Positions 37,640 to 46,728 are shown, numbered from the stretch's first letter. The stretch is DNA of 64,000 nucleotides from Algoriphagus boseongensis (GCF_004362805.1 NZ_SNYF01000006.1:802538-866537); one strand, 5' to 3'. The notes: a model not told the origin generated them from the sequence alone. Translations and numbers: made by a program.

Positions 37640-39226
37640 ATGAAGGCAAATAGGAAAATAGAAATCATGGACACCACATTGAGGGATGGAGAACAGACCT
37701 CAGGTGTTTCTTTTTTGCCTTCTGAAAAATTACAGATTGCCAAACTTCTTCTGGAAGAACTCAAGGTAGATCGTATTGAAGTGGCCTCGGCAAGAGTTTC
37801 TGAAGGGGAACTTGATGGAGTTCAAAAGATCACCCAGTGGGCAGCTCAGAAGGATTACTTGGATCGGGTTGAGGTTTTAGGGTTTGTTGATACTCCTGTT
37901 TCAGTGGATTGGATCTTAGAAGCAGGCGCCAAAGTAATGAACCTCTTAACCAAAGGTTCTCTCAACCACTTAACCCATCAGCTTAAGAAAACTCCGGAAC
38001 AGCACTTCAAGGCTATTCAAGAGAGTATTGCATATGCCCAAGAAAAAGGGGTGGATGTGAATGTCTACCTCGAAGACTGGTCCAACGGAATGAGAAATTC
38101 CTTCGAGTATACCATGAGCTTGATAGCCTTTCTTACCACTCAGCCGGTCAAAAGGATTATGCTCCCGGATACCTTGGGCCTTTTATCTCCAGATGAGGTG
38201 AGCCAGTTTTTCGATGTCATTGTAGCTCGCTTCCCAAATATTCATTTTGACTTTCATGCCCATAATGATTACGATCTTTCTGTAGCAAACGTGATGGAAG
38301 CATTACTTCATGGGGCTTCAGGTGTTCATACCACAGTCAATGGTTTGGGAGAAAGAGCAGGAAATGCGCCATTGGAATCTGTTGTGGCAATCATCAAGGA
38401 CTTTACAGATCTTGAAATAAGCGTGCAAGAGCAAAAGATCTTCCGGGTTTCAAAGTTAGTGGAGCAGTTTTCAGGTCAGCATATTCCTGCCAACAAACCT
38501 GTTGTCGGGGAAAATGTATTTACCCAAACTGCGGGAATCCACGCAGACGGAGACAATAAAAAGAATTTGTATTTCAATGATTTGATGCCCGAGCGATTTG
38601 GGCGTCAGCGGAAATATGCTCTAGGAAAGACTTCCGGAAAAGCCAATATCCTGAAGAATTTGGAGGAACTTGGGATTTCTCTGGAAAAGGAAGAACTCGC
38701 CAAAGTCACCCAAAGAATCATCGAATTGGGAGATAAAAAGGAGCGTGTAACTACAGAAGACTTACCTTACATTATTTCTGATGTCCTTCAAAACAACTCA
38801 ATTTCCAAGAATATCAGTATTGAAGGCTATCACATGACTCATTCCAAAGGCCTCAAACCAACGGTCCAGTTGAGAATGAGAATCCATGGGAAATTCTATG
38901 ATGAAAGTGCCACCGGAGACGGTCAGTACGATTCATTTATGAGAGCCCTAAAAAAAATCTATAAAACCATGGGAAGGGAACTTCCCAAACTGACAGATTA
39001 TCATGTATCCATCCCTCCCGGAGGAAAGACCGACGCATTTGTAGAGACGGTCATTACTTGGGATTATGGTAAAATTTTCAAAACCAAAGGTCTCGATCCA
39101 GACCAAACGGTTTCTGCGATGATGGCTACCGAAAAAATGTTGAATATCATCGAAACGATTAAGTATAACCCCGAAAAAGAAGAATCCACCTACTATGGAA
39201 ATCAATATCGCACTGTTGCCGGGTGA
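37640..39226 (+). CDS. Second LeuA-family enzyme, probably (R)-citramalate synthase or an isopropylmalate synthase paralogue
   Basis: A 528-residue enzyme of the 2-isopropylmalate/homocitrate/citramalate synthase family. [30 protein letters not shown] and TVNGLGERAGNAPLESVV are intact, and a C-terminal LeuA dimer domain begins near residue 395. It is distinct from leuA in the same operon. Family logic suggests it makes citramalate from pyruvate and acetyl-CoA, which the adjacent LeuC, LeuD and LeuB can turn into 2-oxobutyrate for isoleucine. No threonine dehydratase gene (ilvA) is in the operon. The reaction remains inference; substrate residues need comparison. Its end overlaps leuB by 32 bases. 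Confidence 0.8.
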   Translation: MKANRKIEIMDTTLRDGEQTSGVSFLPSEKLQIAKLLLEELKVDRIEVASARVSEGELDGVQKITQWAAQKDYLDRVEVLGFVDTPVSVDWILEAGAKVMNLLTKGSLNHLTHQLKKTPEQHFKAIQESIAYAQEKGVDVNVYLEDWSNGMRNSFEYTMSLIAFLTTQPVKRIMLPDTLGLLSPDEVSQFFDVIVARFPNIHFDFHAHNDYDLSVANVMEALLHGASGVHTTVNGLGERAGNAPLESVVAIIKDFTDLEISVQEQKIFRVSKLVEQFSGQHIPANKPVVGENVFTQTAGIHADGDNKKNLYFNDLMPERFGRQRKYALGKTSGKANILKNLEELGISLEKEELAKVTQRIIELGDKKERVTTEDLPYIISDVLQNNSISKNISIEGYHMTHSKGLKPTVQLRMRIHGKFYDESATGDGQYDSFMRALKKIYKTMGRELPKLTDYHVSIPPGGKTDAFVETVITWDYGKIFKTKGLDPDQTVSAMMATEKMLNIIETIKYNPEKEESTYYGNQYRTVAG

Positions 39227-40262
39227 TGGCATCGGTCCCGAAGTCGTAGCACAAGCTGTAAAAGTTGTCAATGCTATAGGCAAAAAGTTTGGTCATAAAA
39301 TTTCATACAAAGAAGGTCTTGTAGGCGCCTGTGCGATTGATGCAACTGGCGATCCTTATCCAGATGCTACTCATGAAATCTGTGCTGCTTCTGATGCGGT
39401 CCTTTTTGGTGCAATTGGAGATCCAAAATACGATAATGATCCCAAAGCTAAAGTTCGTCCTGAGCAAGGTTTATTGAGAATGCGCCAGAAGTTGGGCTTG
39501 TTTGCCAACGTGAGACCGACATTTACATTCCCTTCTTTGGTACATAAGTCTCCTTTGAAATTGGACCGAGTGGATGGAGTTGATTTTGTATTCTTCCGGG
39601 AGCTGACAGGAGGGATTTATTTTGGAGAGCCGCGGGGGAGAAATGAGCAAGGCACCAAAGCCTTTGATACCAATGTGTATAGCAAAGAAGAAATTGTCCG
39701 CTTGGCTAGAATGGGCTTTGAAGCAGCCCAGGGTAGAAGAAAATTGCTCACCTGTGTAGACAAGGCTAACGTCATGGCTACCTCCAGACTGTGGAGAGAA
39801 ACCGTACAGGAATTGGCTCCTGAATACCCAGATGTGAAAGTAGAATACGAATTCGTGGATGCTGTTGCCATGCGACTGATCCAATGGCCAAAAGCTTATG
39901 ACGTCTTGATCACTGAAAACCTTTTCGGAGATATCTTGACAGATGAGGCTTCCGTAATTTCCGGTTCCATGGGCTTAATGCCTTCAGCTTCTTTGGGTTC
40001 AAAAGTGAAGCTTTTCGAACCGATTCACGGATCTTATCCTCAGGCCGCGGGAAAAGACATTGCAAATCCTTTGGCTACCGTGCTATCAGCTGCCATGATG
40101 TTTGATTATGCATTCGGTTTGAAGGAAGAAGCCCAGGCGATTTCGGATGTAGTAAATCTTTCGCTTGCTGAAGGATATGTGACTGAAGATATTGCAGATG
40201 GAGGAAAAGCCTACAAAACCTCCGAAGTTGGAGATTGGTTGGCTGCGAAAATTTTGGGATAA
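39195..40262 (+). CDS. leuB: 3-isopropylmalate dehydrogenase
   Basis: NAD-dependent oxidative decarboxylation of 3-isopropylmalate, third step of leucine synthesis. It has 355 residues beginning MEINIALLPGDGIGPEVV, the canonical start, which overlaps the preceding gene by 32 bases. LRMRQKLGLFANVRP carries substrate arginines, VDAVAMRL and NLFGDILTDEAS carry the metal-binding aspartates, and LFEPIHGSYPQAAGKDIANP is the NAD-binding signature. It is the last gene of the operon and a terminator follows 25 bases on. Confidence 0.97.
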   Translation: MEINIALLPGDGIGPEVVAQAVKVVNAIGKKFGHKISYKEGLVGACAIDATGDPYPDATHEICAASDAVLFGAIGDPKYDNDPKAKVRPEQGLLRMRQKLGLFANVRPTFTFPSLVHKSPLKLDRVDGVDFVFFRELTGGIYFGEPRGRNEQGTKAFDTNVYSKEEIVRLARMGFEAAQGRRKLLTCVDKANVMATSRLWRETVQELAPEYPDVKVEYEFVDAVAMRLIQWPKAYDVLITENLFGDILTDEASVISGSMGLMPSASLGSKVKLFEPIHGSYPQAAGKDIANPLATVLSAAMMFDYAFGLKEEAQAISDVVNLSLAEGYVTEDIADGGKAYKTSEVGDWLAAKILG

Positions 40263-40287
40263 AATTTCCTTTAGATATATCCAGAGA

Positions 40288-40316
40288 CCACCTCAGCAAT
40301 GGGGTGGTTTTTTTAG
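40288..40316 (+). terminator. Intrinsic terminator of the ilv-leu operon
   Basis: ACCACC (40288-40293) pairs with GGTGGT (40304-40309), extended by one wobble, with a run of T from 40309 to 40315. Confidence 0.85.
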
Positions 40317-40374
40317 TTTAGAGGAATGCTTCAGGTTTAAGGATTTCCATTTTTATAATTCAAAAACGAACATC

Positions 40375-40902
40375 TTAAACTTCTTTGTCCCTTTTTACCC
40401 ATTTTCTTATTCTTTCAACTTCTCGTTGCAATTCCTTCAAGGCTCTTTTTTGATTTTTAAGCCAGATTATTTCTAATTCAAAAATTGGAAGAGAAAACTC
40501 TAAAGGTGGGGGAGGTGGTGGTAAATAAGGTGAACCATAATAAAACGGAAACCTTGTACTTCTTGAAAGACCGCAATTTGGAATTGTTACTGTTCCGTCT
40601 TGATTTTTAATTGTATAAACCAGCCAGGTTTCTCCAATTTCAAAAGGTGTCATTCCGAATAGTTTATCATGAATACCTCCAAGTACCGTAGAAGCAGCTA
40701 AGGTTCCTTTTAGAATTTCAATTACCTCAAGTTCATAAGAGCCATCGAGATTAATAGAGATTGTTTTACCAATAAAAATCAGATCGCTGTCAAGAAATTC
40801 TTCTTTTTGGGCCTTTTTTAAGTTCCTTATCCTTAGGCAATCGGAAGCAAATGATATGGTTGAAGCAAGTAAAAAGAATGATAGAAGAATATGTCTTTTC
40901 AT
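40375..40902 (-). CDS. Secreted protein of unknown function, TIMP/NTR-like pattern
   Basis: From the ATG at 40902 the product has 175 residues: a signal peptide (MKRHILLSFFLLASTISFAS), then a small domain with CLRIRNL, DLIFIGKTISI, VIEILKGTL and GETWLVYTI, and finally a Cys near IPNCGLSRS. This order (exported Cys, beta strands with GK, KG and a closing Cys) resembles the OB-fold netrin/TIMP-like proteins common in Bacteroidota. The C-terminus has a proline run and a charged helix (LKELQREVERIRKWVKRD). The similarity is by pattern only, and no function is claimed. It is on the strand opposite leuB. Confidence 0.65.
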   Translation of the reverse strand: MKRHILLSFFLLASTISFASDCLRIRNLKKAQKEEFLDSDLIFIGKTISINLDGSYELEVIEILKGTLAASTVLGGIHDKLFGMTPFEIGETWLVYTIKNQDGTVTIPNCGLSRSTRFPFYYGSPYLPPPPPPLEFSLPIFELEIIWLKNQKRALKELQREVERIRKWVKRDKEV

Positions 40903-40977
40903 AAAATTCCACAGAGACAATTTGAGGTGTATTGAATGATAAGAATTAAAGTAATTAGAAAAGTGGGAGTTCTATTA

Positions 40978-41550
40978 TTAATTCCTCGTTGGATTGATCA
41001 TGATATGTGCACGGTGGGTTCCGGGATCCATAATCCAAGGAAGTCCTGGAGCTGCGGGCTTAAGTGGAAGGCCTGTACTTTCAGCAGTCGCCCAAGGGAT
41101 GTAAACCACAGATCTGGTGTAAGAGCTTTTCACTTCTCCAGTTGACCAATTGACATCCTTCTCGTCAGCGACCAAGGCATTCAGCAAACTCCCCTGATCC
41201 GGAAGTTTCAATTTGCCTGACTTAGCTTCGGATTCTCGGATGTCAAAAATCTCTTGGGCATTTTTCCCTTCTTTTCTCAAGACCCAGCCTCTAGCCATGA
41301 ATGGTTGCGCGCTACTGTGGTAGCAAGATACGCTCAAGCCTTCCCGACTCGGATCATCTCCAAGACAAATGGTTTGATTGCTTCCTTTGCGAAGAAGAGT
41401 TCCGTCAAAAGCATAGACTGTCGCACCTGCTCTTTGATCCTCTGGAGCTGCCAAAACGGCCATTTTGAGTTGAATATCCTTGGAAGGTTGAGTTTGGGCA
41501 GAGGCAGAAAAACCTACCAAAACCAGTAAAAAGCTAAGAAATGATTTCAT
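40978..41550 (-). CDS. Secreted protein of unknown function
   Basis: A 190-residue protein with a signal peptide (MKSFLSFLLVLVGFSASAQ). The mature part contains ICLGDDPSREGLSVSCYH, MARGWVLRKEGK and, near the C-terminus, PGLPWIMDPGTHRAHIMI. I do not recognise a named domain. Two cysteines in the exported part could form a disulfide. It is a single gene with 75 bases to the next minus-strand gene downstream; truA is divergent upstream. I have moderate confidence that it is real: good signal peptide, uninterrupted frame and ordinary codon use. Confidence 0.7.
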   Translation of the reverse strand: MKSFLSFLLVLVGFSASAQTQPSKDIQLKMAVLAAPEDQRAGATVYAFDGTLLRKGSNQTICLGDDPSREGLSVSCYHSSAQPFMARGWVLRKEGKNAQEIFDIRESEAKSGKLKLPDQGSLLNALVADEKDVNWSTGEVKSSYTRSVVYIPWATAESTGLPLKPAAPGLPWIMDPGTHRAHIMINPTRN

Positions 41551-41590
41551 AGTGAGTAATTTTGGGTTTCTTCAATTTACGTAAATAAAC

Positions 41591-42415
41591 TTGGCCTACC
41601 AAGGAGACTGCTCTTTGGGAGCCAATAGAGATTTTAAAGCCTTGCTCACCCGACCATATTCTTACCTATTCTCGATCAGTTATTTCGGCGCCAGATTTAA
41701 AGGCTGGGCAAAGCAACAAGGCCAGCCAACCATCGAAGGGAAACTGGAACGTGTATTTCGTTTTGTTTTGGGGCATGAGGATTTTCGACTTTTGGGTTCT
41801 AGTCGGACAGACTCCGGGGTGAGTTGTCGGGCTGGTTTTCTTCAGGTTTTTCTAAAGGAAAAGGTGGATTTCGAAGCTCTTTTGTCTGCTTTGAACTTGA
41901 ATTTGGGAGGAGAAATCAGGCTAAATTGCGTCCAAGAGATTTCCAGAGAGTTTAATTTGATTCAATCAGTAAGACAGAAGACTTATCGCTATTTTTTCTC
42001 CGATTCTGAGGTGTTCCACCCCTTTGCCTCGTCTTATTTCACTTCGGTCCATCAGATTAATTCCCTTGAAAAAATGAATGAGAATGCCTCTCTTTTTGAA
42101 GGGAAGCATGATTTCAAGGCCTTTTGCAAGGTTTCAGGAAACAAGACAGATTTTGAAAGAGAGGTTCTTTCCGCAAAAGTTTATGAATCGGAATTGTTCC
42201 CTTCTGAATTTTCTCCAGAAAAGAGATATTGTTTTGAGGTAACCGGAACAGGTTTTTTGTACCATCAGGTGAGAAAGATGGTTCATGCTGTTTGGTATTT
42301 TTCTCCTAATCAGATTGAAGAAAGGCTCGAAAATCCCTATGCTTCTTGGGATCCTATTCCCACAGCTTCAGCAAATGGACTGGTTCTTTGGGAGACCGTT
42401 TTGGAGGAAATATAG
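41591..42415 (+). CDS. truA: tRNA pseudouridine synthase A-like protein
   Basis: Makes pseudouridine at positions 38-40 of tRNA anticodon arms. The conserved catalytic stretch is present as LLGSSRTDSGVSC (Asp of RTD), together with SYFGARFKGWAKQQGQPTIEG near the N-terminus and FLYHQVRKMV near the C-terminus. No ATG is available. The frame opens with TTG at 41591; TTG at 41615 has AAGGAGA 8 bases upstream, and TTG at 41642 is also possible. The 41615 start seems best but the point is open. The sequence is fairly divergent from E. coli TruA, so a TruA paralogue cannot be excluded. Confidence 0.85.
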   Translation: MAYQGDCSLGANRDFKALLTRPYSYLFSISYFGARFKGWAKQQGQPTIEGKLERVFRFVLGHEDFRLLGSSRTDSGVSCRAGFLQVFLKEKVDFEALLSALNLNLGGEIRLNCVQEISREFNLIQSVRQKTYRYFFSDSEVFHPFASSYFTSVHQINSLEKMNENASLFEGKHDFKAFCKVSGNKTDFEREVLSAKVYESELFPSEFSPEKRYCFEVTGTGFLYHQVRKMVHAVWYFSPNQIEERLENPYASWDPIPTASANGLVLWETVLEEI

Positions 42416-42430
42416 TTTGGGAAAGTGGAT

Positions 42431-42928
42431 TCAAAGGGTAAGTTCCATAACCACATCATCCATCACGTACCCATTGCCAATGTCAATGACCTCCTTGTAG
42501 ATTTCTTTGAATCCTAATCTTTGGTAAAATTCAATGGCTTTCTGGTTGTATTTGTTGACGTTTAGCAAGAGACTTTTTTGTCCGGAATTTCTGCTCCGTT
42601 CAGCAAGTTCTAAGATCAGGGCTTTTCCTACGCCTTTACCCTGAGCTTCCGGCAATAGATAAATTTTATGCAGTTTGGCCTTAGGTCTCTCAGCATAATT
42701 CAATTCAAATCCTGCGAAACCCAGTTCATTTCCGTCTTCCTCAGCCAGTAAAAATATATGTCCTTTTTCAAACTGAGATTCCAGCATTTTCAAATTATAC
42801 ATCCAATCGAGCATGTATTTAATCTGTTCTGGACTTAGAATATTTGCAAAGGTAGAAGGCCAAGTTCGGTGGGCGATGGACTGGACCTTGACTAGATCTT
42901 CAAGAACGGCGGTTTTGAGTTGTATCAT
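42431..42928 (-). CDS. GNAT family N-acetyltransferase
   Basis: A 165-residue acyl-CoA-dependent acetyltransferase. The central GNAT signature is LHKIYLLPEAQGKGVGKALI (42681-42622), with the Q/R-x-x-G-x-G/A acetyl-CoA loop QGKGVGKA. NKYNQKAIEFYQRLGFKE forms the usual last motif. Its start overlaps the stop of the upstream DUF5723 gene by 4 bases. The substrate is not predictable. It converges on truA. Confidence 0.92.
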   Translation of the reverse strand: MIQLKTAVLEDLVKVQSIAHRTWPSTFANILSPEQIKYMLDWMYNLKMLESQFEKGHIFLLAEEDGNELGFAGFELNYAERPKAKLHKIYLLPEAQGKGVGKALILELAERSRNSGQKSLLLNVNKYNQKAIEFYQRLGFKEIYKEVIDIGNGYVMDDVVMELTL

Positions 42929-44286
42929 TGCGAGGAATCTACTCGGTTTCTTTTAACTCCTTTGTGGTAAATAGGAATCTGAATTCCAAAATAAGCGTCA
43001 GCACTTCTAGAATTTTTGGATAAGAGACTGGAAAGGATGGACGCCGATCCTATCGTAGCAGGTCCAATCCTTAAACCAACACCCCAAGAAATTGACTTCT
43101 CATATTGGCGGTAGCTTATGGGGCTATAAACGCTTAGCCATCCAGTTTCAATTCTTGGAGTAATTACGATACTGTTTATTACTTGACTCGCAGGGATTTT
43201 TCCCATTTCTCGCAAAGAAAATGACCCTAAAGCAGAAAGATAGAATCGATTGCTTATTGAATAATCAGCAAAGATTTGAAGAGAGGTAGGCATGGCTAGG
43301 GTGGTGTTGGGATCCAGTTTTTCTCCTGAATAATTCTCTTCTAAAAAATCGCCTATATTATTTGGGTCCACCGAGTCTAAATCGACACTGTTGTCCATGT
43401 CATAGTTCCAATTTTCGAAATCAGTGTACTTTATACTGCCGATATCAAGTACTGAAATTCCCGCTTTAAATTTATATCCATCGGTATATTCATTTTTGGA
43501 CTGATTTTGCAATTCAAAAATTAACCCCAAATCCATTCCAAACCCCGGTCTTATTTTTTCAAAAGCAGAACCGCCTGACCGAAATTCACTTGAATAGCCA
43601 AAGTTAAGATCTCCTCTTGTGGTTAGGGTATTTGGGGTTTCCAGATAGACACCTCCCAATAAATCACTTGAACCTACCATGCCCCCTGCACCGGCAAGAT
43701 ATTTTAAAGTAACTCCGCTACGGAGGGATAAATTGTTCTTTTCCATTAGAACCCTTCCATAAGTGAGTCCAAGTTCTCCCCATACCTGAGCAACCCCAGA
43801 AACATCCTCCATAACTAAGGTATAGCTTTCTGTATCTTCTTCTCCGATTATGGTTTGGAAGAATTCCCCACCTATGTTATTCAAATTGAAAAAAGTTCTA
43901 ACACGGGTTGTAACAGCTAAACTGTTTCTGGAGTCAAGATTGATTTGAAATCCTGGGCCAAGGATATCCAGGTTTCCGACAAAGTTGTTGTCCGGTTTTG
44001 GGTTGATTCCTACATTTTTTTGAAGACTGGAAAAGTCAACTATTTTGTCCAGATCTTTCAAGCTAAGGGCGATGTAATCATTACCGATATAAGCACTTGT
44101 GGTAATTAGGTTGAATTCTGCCTTCAGCCTAGGATTGATGACGTTGGCAGGGTTTAGTGTAAGTCCTTTTATTCCGGCACGATTATCAATTTGCCCGCCT
44201 ATAATAGTTTGTGAATATGCATTTCGTAGTGGATTCAAACACATTAGAAATGCACAGAAAAGAATGAGATGTTTTGACAAGTTCAT
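42925..44286 (-). CDS. DUF5723 family outer-membrane-type protein
   Basis: A 453-residue protein with a signal peptide (about 1-25, ending AYSQ) and then TIIGGQIDNRAGIKGLTLNPANVINPR, a start typical of DUF5723 proteins in Bacteroidota (given here only by position 44208-44128). The rest is rich in beta-strand patterns, Gly, Asn and aromatic residues, as in outer-membrane barrels. The role is unknown; related families are linked to gliding or type IX secretion, but nothing here proves that. It overlaps the acetyltransferase gene downstream by 4 bases. Confidence 0.75.
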   Translation of the reverse strand: MNLSKHLILFCAFLMCLNPLRNAYSQTIIGGQIDNRAGIKGLTLNPANVINPRLKAEFNLITTSAYIGNDYIALSLKDLDKIVDFSSLQKNVGINPKPDNNFVGNLDILGPGFQINLDSRNSLAVTTRVRTFFNLNNIGGEFFQTIIGEEDTESYTLVMEDVSGVAQVWGELGLTYGRVLMEKNNLSLRSGVTLKYLAGAGGMVGSSDLLGGVYLETPNTLTTRGDLNFGYSSEFRSGGSAFEKIRPGFGMDLGLIFELQNQSKNEYTDGYKFKAGISVLDIGSIKYTDFENWNYDMDNSVDLDSVDPNNIGDFLEENYSGEKLDPNTTLAMPTSLQIFADYSISNRFYLSALGSFSLREMGKIPASQVINSIVITPRIETGWLSVYSPISYRQYEKSISWGVGLRIGPATIGSASILSSLLSKNSRSADAYFGIQIPIYHKGVKRNRVDSSQ

Positions 44287-44353
44287 AAAAACGCCTTTCC
44301 ATCAATTTCCAACTTGTCTCCCATTTTTCATAGAGATATTTGTATTTCTTTCC

Positions 44354-46357
44354 TCAGAAATCTATCAGTTCTTTCAATTTCGACTTAAATCTCACCTCCG
44401 GCAAAAACTGCTTTTCCAAATTAGGTGCAAATGGAACTGGGGTATCCAAACTTCCTTCTCGCATCACCGGGGCATCTAGCCATCTGAAGCAATGCTCTGA
44501 AATCCAGGCGCAGATTTCAGCGCCAATTCCACCGGTAAGCGTATCCTCATGCAGGAAAATTACTTTTCCTGTCTTTTTCACGGACGCAGCAACTGCTTCC
44601 TGATCCCAAGGCAAAAGAGTTCTTAAGTCCAAAATATCAGCAGAAATCCCTAATTCTTCCACAGCCTTAATAGCCCAATGAACGCCCACCCCATAGGTGA
44701 TGATCGAGACTTGGGTTCCTTCTTTAGCTAAAGCAGCTTTCCCAATTTCCACGGTATAGTAGCTGTCTGGAACTGGCCCCGAAATGGATCGATAGAGCAG
44801 TTTGTGCTCGAAATAGAGGTATGGGTTAGGGTCTTCCAAGGCGGCATTTAGTAAGCCTTTCGCATCGTGGGGATTGGAGGGATAAACAATCTTTAGTCCA
44901 GGTGTATGGAAAAACCAAGCCTCATTGGACTGGGAATGGAACGGGCCGGCAGCAGTACCTGCGCCGGTTGGCATGCGAACTACCACGTCGGCATTTTGTC
45001 CCCAGCGGTAATGGATTTTAGCCAGATTGTTTACAATTTGGTTGAATCCAACACTGACAAAGTCTGCGAATTGCATTTCCACCATGGCTTTGTAACCCTT
45101 GATAGAGAGCCCGAGTCCAGCCCCGATGATGGCACTTTCGCAGAGAGGAGTATTTCTCACTCGATCGCCTCCAAATTTTGCTTTGAATCCATCCGTGATT
45201 TTAAATACCCCACCATATTCCCCGATATCCTGGCCCATCAGAATAAGATTCGGATATTTTTCCATGGACTCCCGGAGTCCGTCACTGATGGCGTCTATAA
45301 AACGTTTTTCGGTGGAAGGACCTTTGGGCTCGATGACTTCCTGAGAAAAAGGAGCATATACGTCAGCGAGCTCTTTCTCTAGATTAGCTTGGATAGGCTC
45401 TTCAGCAAAGGCAATCTCCAAAGCGTCATTGATGGCCTTTTTAACTTCTTTGTTGAGCGATTCTTTTGTCTTTTCATTCAACACGTCGATAGACTCCAAA
45501 TAGGATTCGTAGGTCTCCACAGGATCAAGTTTGCTCCATTCTTCCATAAGTTCTTTTGGAACATACTTGGTACCGGAGGCTTCCTCGTGTCCCCTCATTC
45601 TGAAAGTGATTGCCTCGACTAAAACAGGCCTTGGGTTTTTCCGAATATCCTCGGCTAATTTTAGGATAGTGTCATACACATCCAAGACATTATTTCCCTG
45701 AACCCGAAAAGCCTCCATGCCGTAGCCTGGCCCTTTTTCTGTGAAATATTTGAATGCAAACTGTTCTTCGCTTGGGGTCGAAAGCCCATATCCATTATGC
45801 TCCACCACGAAAATTACCGGTAGCTTCCAAACTGCCGCTACATTTAGACCCTCGTGAAAATCTCCTTCGGAGCTGGCTCCATCGCCTGAGAAAACCAAGG
45901 TTACTTTTTCTTCCTTCGAAAGTTTATGTGCCAGAGCGATCCCATCAGCTATAGCTAATTGAGGGCCGAGGTGGGAAATCATTCCAACGATGTGATGCTC
46001 TATGGAGCCAAAATGAAAAGATCGATCTCTTCCTTTAGTGAAGCCAGAGGCTTTTCCCTGGAACTGGGCAAATAGTCGTTCCAAAGGCATATTTCTACCC
46101 GTAAAGATTCCCAAATTCCGGTGCATGGGAAGGATAAACTCATCCTTAGCCAAGGCATTTACCGCTCCAATCGAAATTGCCTCTTGTCCCCATCCACTAA
46201 ACCATTTGCTGATTCTTCCTTGCCGCAATAAGATCAGCATTTTCTCCTCTATCCTTCGCGGTGTAATCAGGGATTTGTAAAGTGCTAAAAGTGTCTTGTC
46301 CGAGTAATTTTTTCTATCAAAAGTTAATTTTTGGGCGTTTTGGGATGTGATTTCCAT
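44354..46357 (-). CDS. 2-oxo acid dehydrogenase E1, alpha and beta subunits fused
   Basis: A 667-residue thiamine-diphosphate E1 component. Residues about 1-325 match E1 alpha: GDGASSEGDFHEGLNVAAVW (TPP motif) and FRMRGHEEASG (phosphorylation-loop region). Residues about 345-667 match E1 beta: LMGQDIGEYGGVFKIT, PLCESAIIGAGLGLSIKG and FHSQSNEAWFFHTPG. The fused form resembles branched-chain 2-oxo acid dehydrogenases, which would break down the products that the ilv-leu operon makes, but pyruvate cannot be excluded. The E2 and E3 genes are not adjacent. Fusion is real in the sequence: one uninterrupted frame. Confidence 0.93.
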   Translation of the reverse strand: MEITSQNAQKLTFDRKNYSDKTLLALYKSLITPRRIEEKMLILLRQGRISKWFSGWGQEAISIGAVNALAKDEFILPMHRNLGIFTGRNMPLERLFAQFQGKASGFTKGRDRSFHFGSIEHHIVGMISHLGPQLAIADGIALAHKLSKEEKVTLVFSGDGASSEGDFHEGLNVAAVWKLPVIFVVEHNGYGLSTPSEEQFAFKYFTEKGPGYGMEAFRVQGNNVLDVYDTILKLAEDIRKNPRPVLVEAITFRMRGHEEASGTKYVPKELMEEWSKLDPVETYESYLESIDVLNEKTKESLNKEVKKAINDALEIAFAEEPIQANLEKELADVYAPFSQEVIEPKGPSTEKRFIDAISDGLRESMEKYPNLILMGQDIGEYGGVFKITDGFKAKFGGDRVRNTPLCESAIIGAGLGLSIKGYKAMVEMQFADFVSVGFNQIVNNLAKIHYRWGQNADVVVRMPTGAGTAAGPFHSQSNEAWFFHTPGLKIVYPSNPHDAKGLLNAALEDPNPYLYFEHKLLYRSISGPVPDSYYTVEIGKAALAKEGTQVSIITYGVGVHWAIKAVEELGISADILDLRTLLPWDQEAVAASVKKTGKVIFLHEDTLTGGIGAEICAWISEHCFRWLDAPVMREGSLDTPVPFAPNLEKQFLPEVRFKSKLKELIDF

Positions 46358-46425
46358 GTAGGTCGAATTTCGAAACTAAGGTAAGTTAAGGAATGAAATC
46401 GACCAAGAATATTTCAAAAGGCCTC

Positions 46426-46473
46426 CCTTGCATAGCGCCCCGATTCACATCGGGGCAAAAAGTAAATGCAAGG
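46426..46473. repeat. Nested palindrome, REP- or MITE-like
   Basis: Inner arms GCCCCGAT (46437-46444) and ATCGGGGC (46449-46456) pair perfectly around TCAC. Outer arms CCTTGCAT (46426-46433) and ATGCAAGG (46466-46473) pair perfectly around this. It is not followed by a T run on either strand, so a terminator is unlikely. It lies about 70 bases upstream of the E1 gene start, in a 395-base stretch without a gene. Confidence 0.7.
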
Positions 46474-46565
46474 AGTTAAAAAGTATTTGCTGTACGGCAC
46501 GAAATTAGGTAAAGGATTTTCCCCAATACGAAGCACAGCGTTAAGGTTGTTTTACCAATGTGTTA

Positions 46566-46692
46566 AGTGGGAGAAATTGAAAAATTTGAAAATTGGAATA
46601 TTTGAAAATTAGGCGAAGTCAATTGTTCAATTTTAAAAGAAAGGGTTGGGGAACAAGCAATTTTTCAATCTTCTAATCTTCCAATTTTTCAA
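46566..46692. repeat. Inverted low-complexity tracts upstream of rimO
   Basis: A tract of GAAATTGAAAAATTTG and related units (about 46570-46612) is roughly the reverse complement of a second tract of TTTTTCAATCTTCTAATCTT units (about 46653-46692). Both are degenerate 7-9 base units of the TTCCAAT/TTTCAAT type. No gene is present between. Confidence 0.6.
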
Positions 46693-46694
46693 TA

Positions 46695-46717
46695 AAAAAA
46701 CCGTGAAGCGGTTTTTT
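46695..46717 (+). terminator. Hairpin with T run just upstream of the rimO promoter
   Basis: AAAAAACCG (46695-46703) pairs with CGGTTTTTT (46709-46717) around TGAAG. The symmetry would work on both strands. It ends 3 bases before the -7 box at 46721. Confidence 0.6.
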
Positions 46718-46720
46718 ACC

Positions 46721-46728
46721 TACCTTTG
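46721..46728 (+). promoter_or_regulatory. -7 box of the rimO promoter
   Basis: TACCTTTG exactly fits TAnnTTTG. Transcription would begin near 46735, which makes a TTG start at 46726 impossible on this transcript and supports GTG at 46753. Confidence 0.65.
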
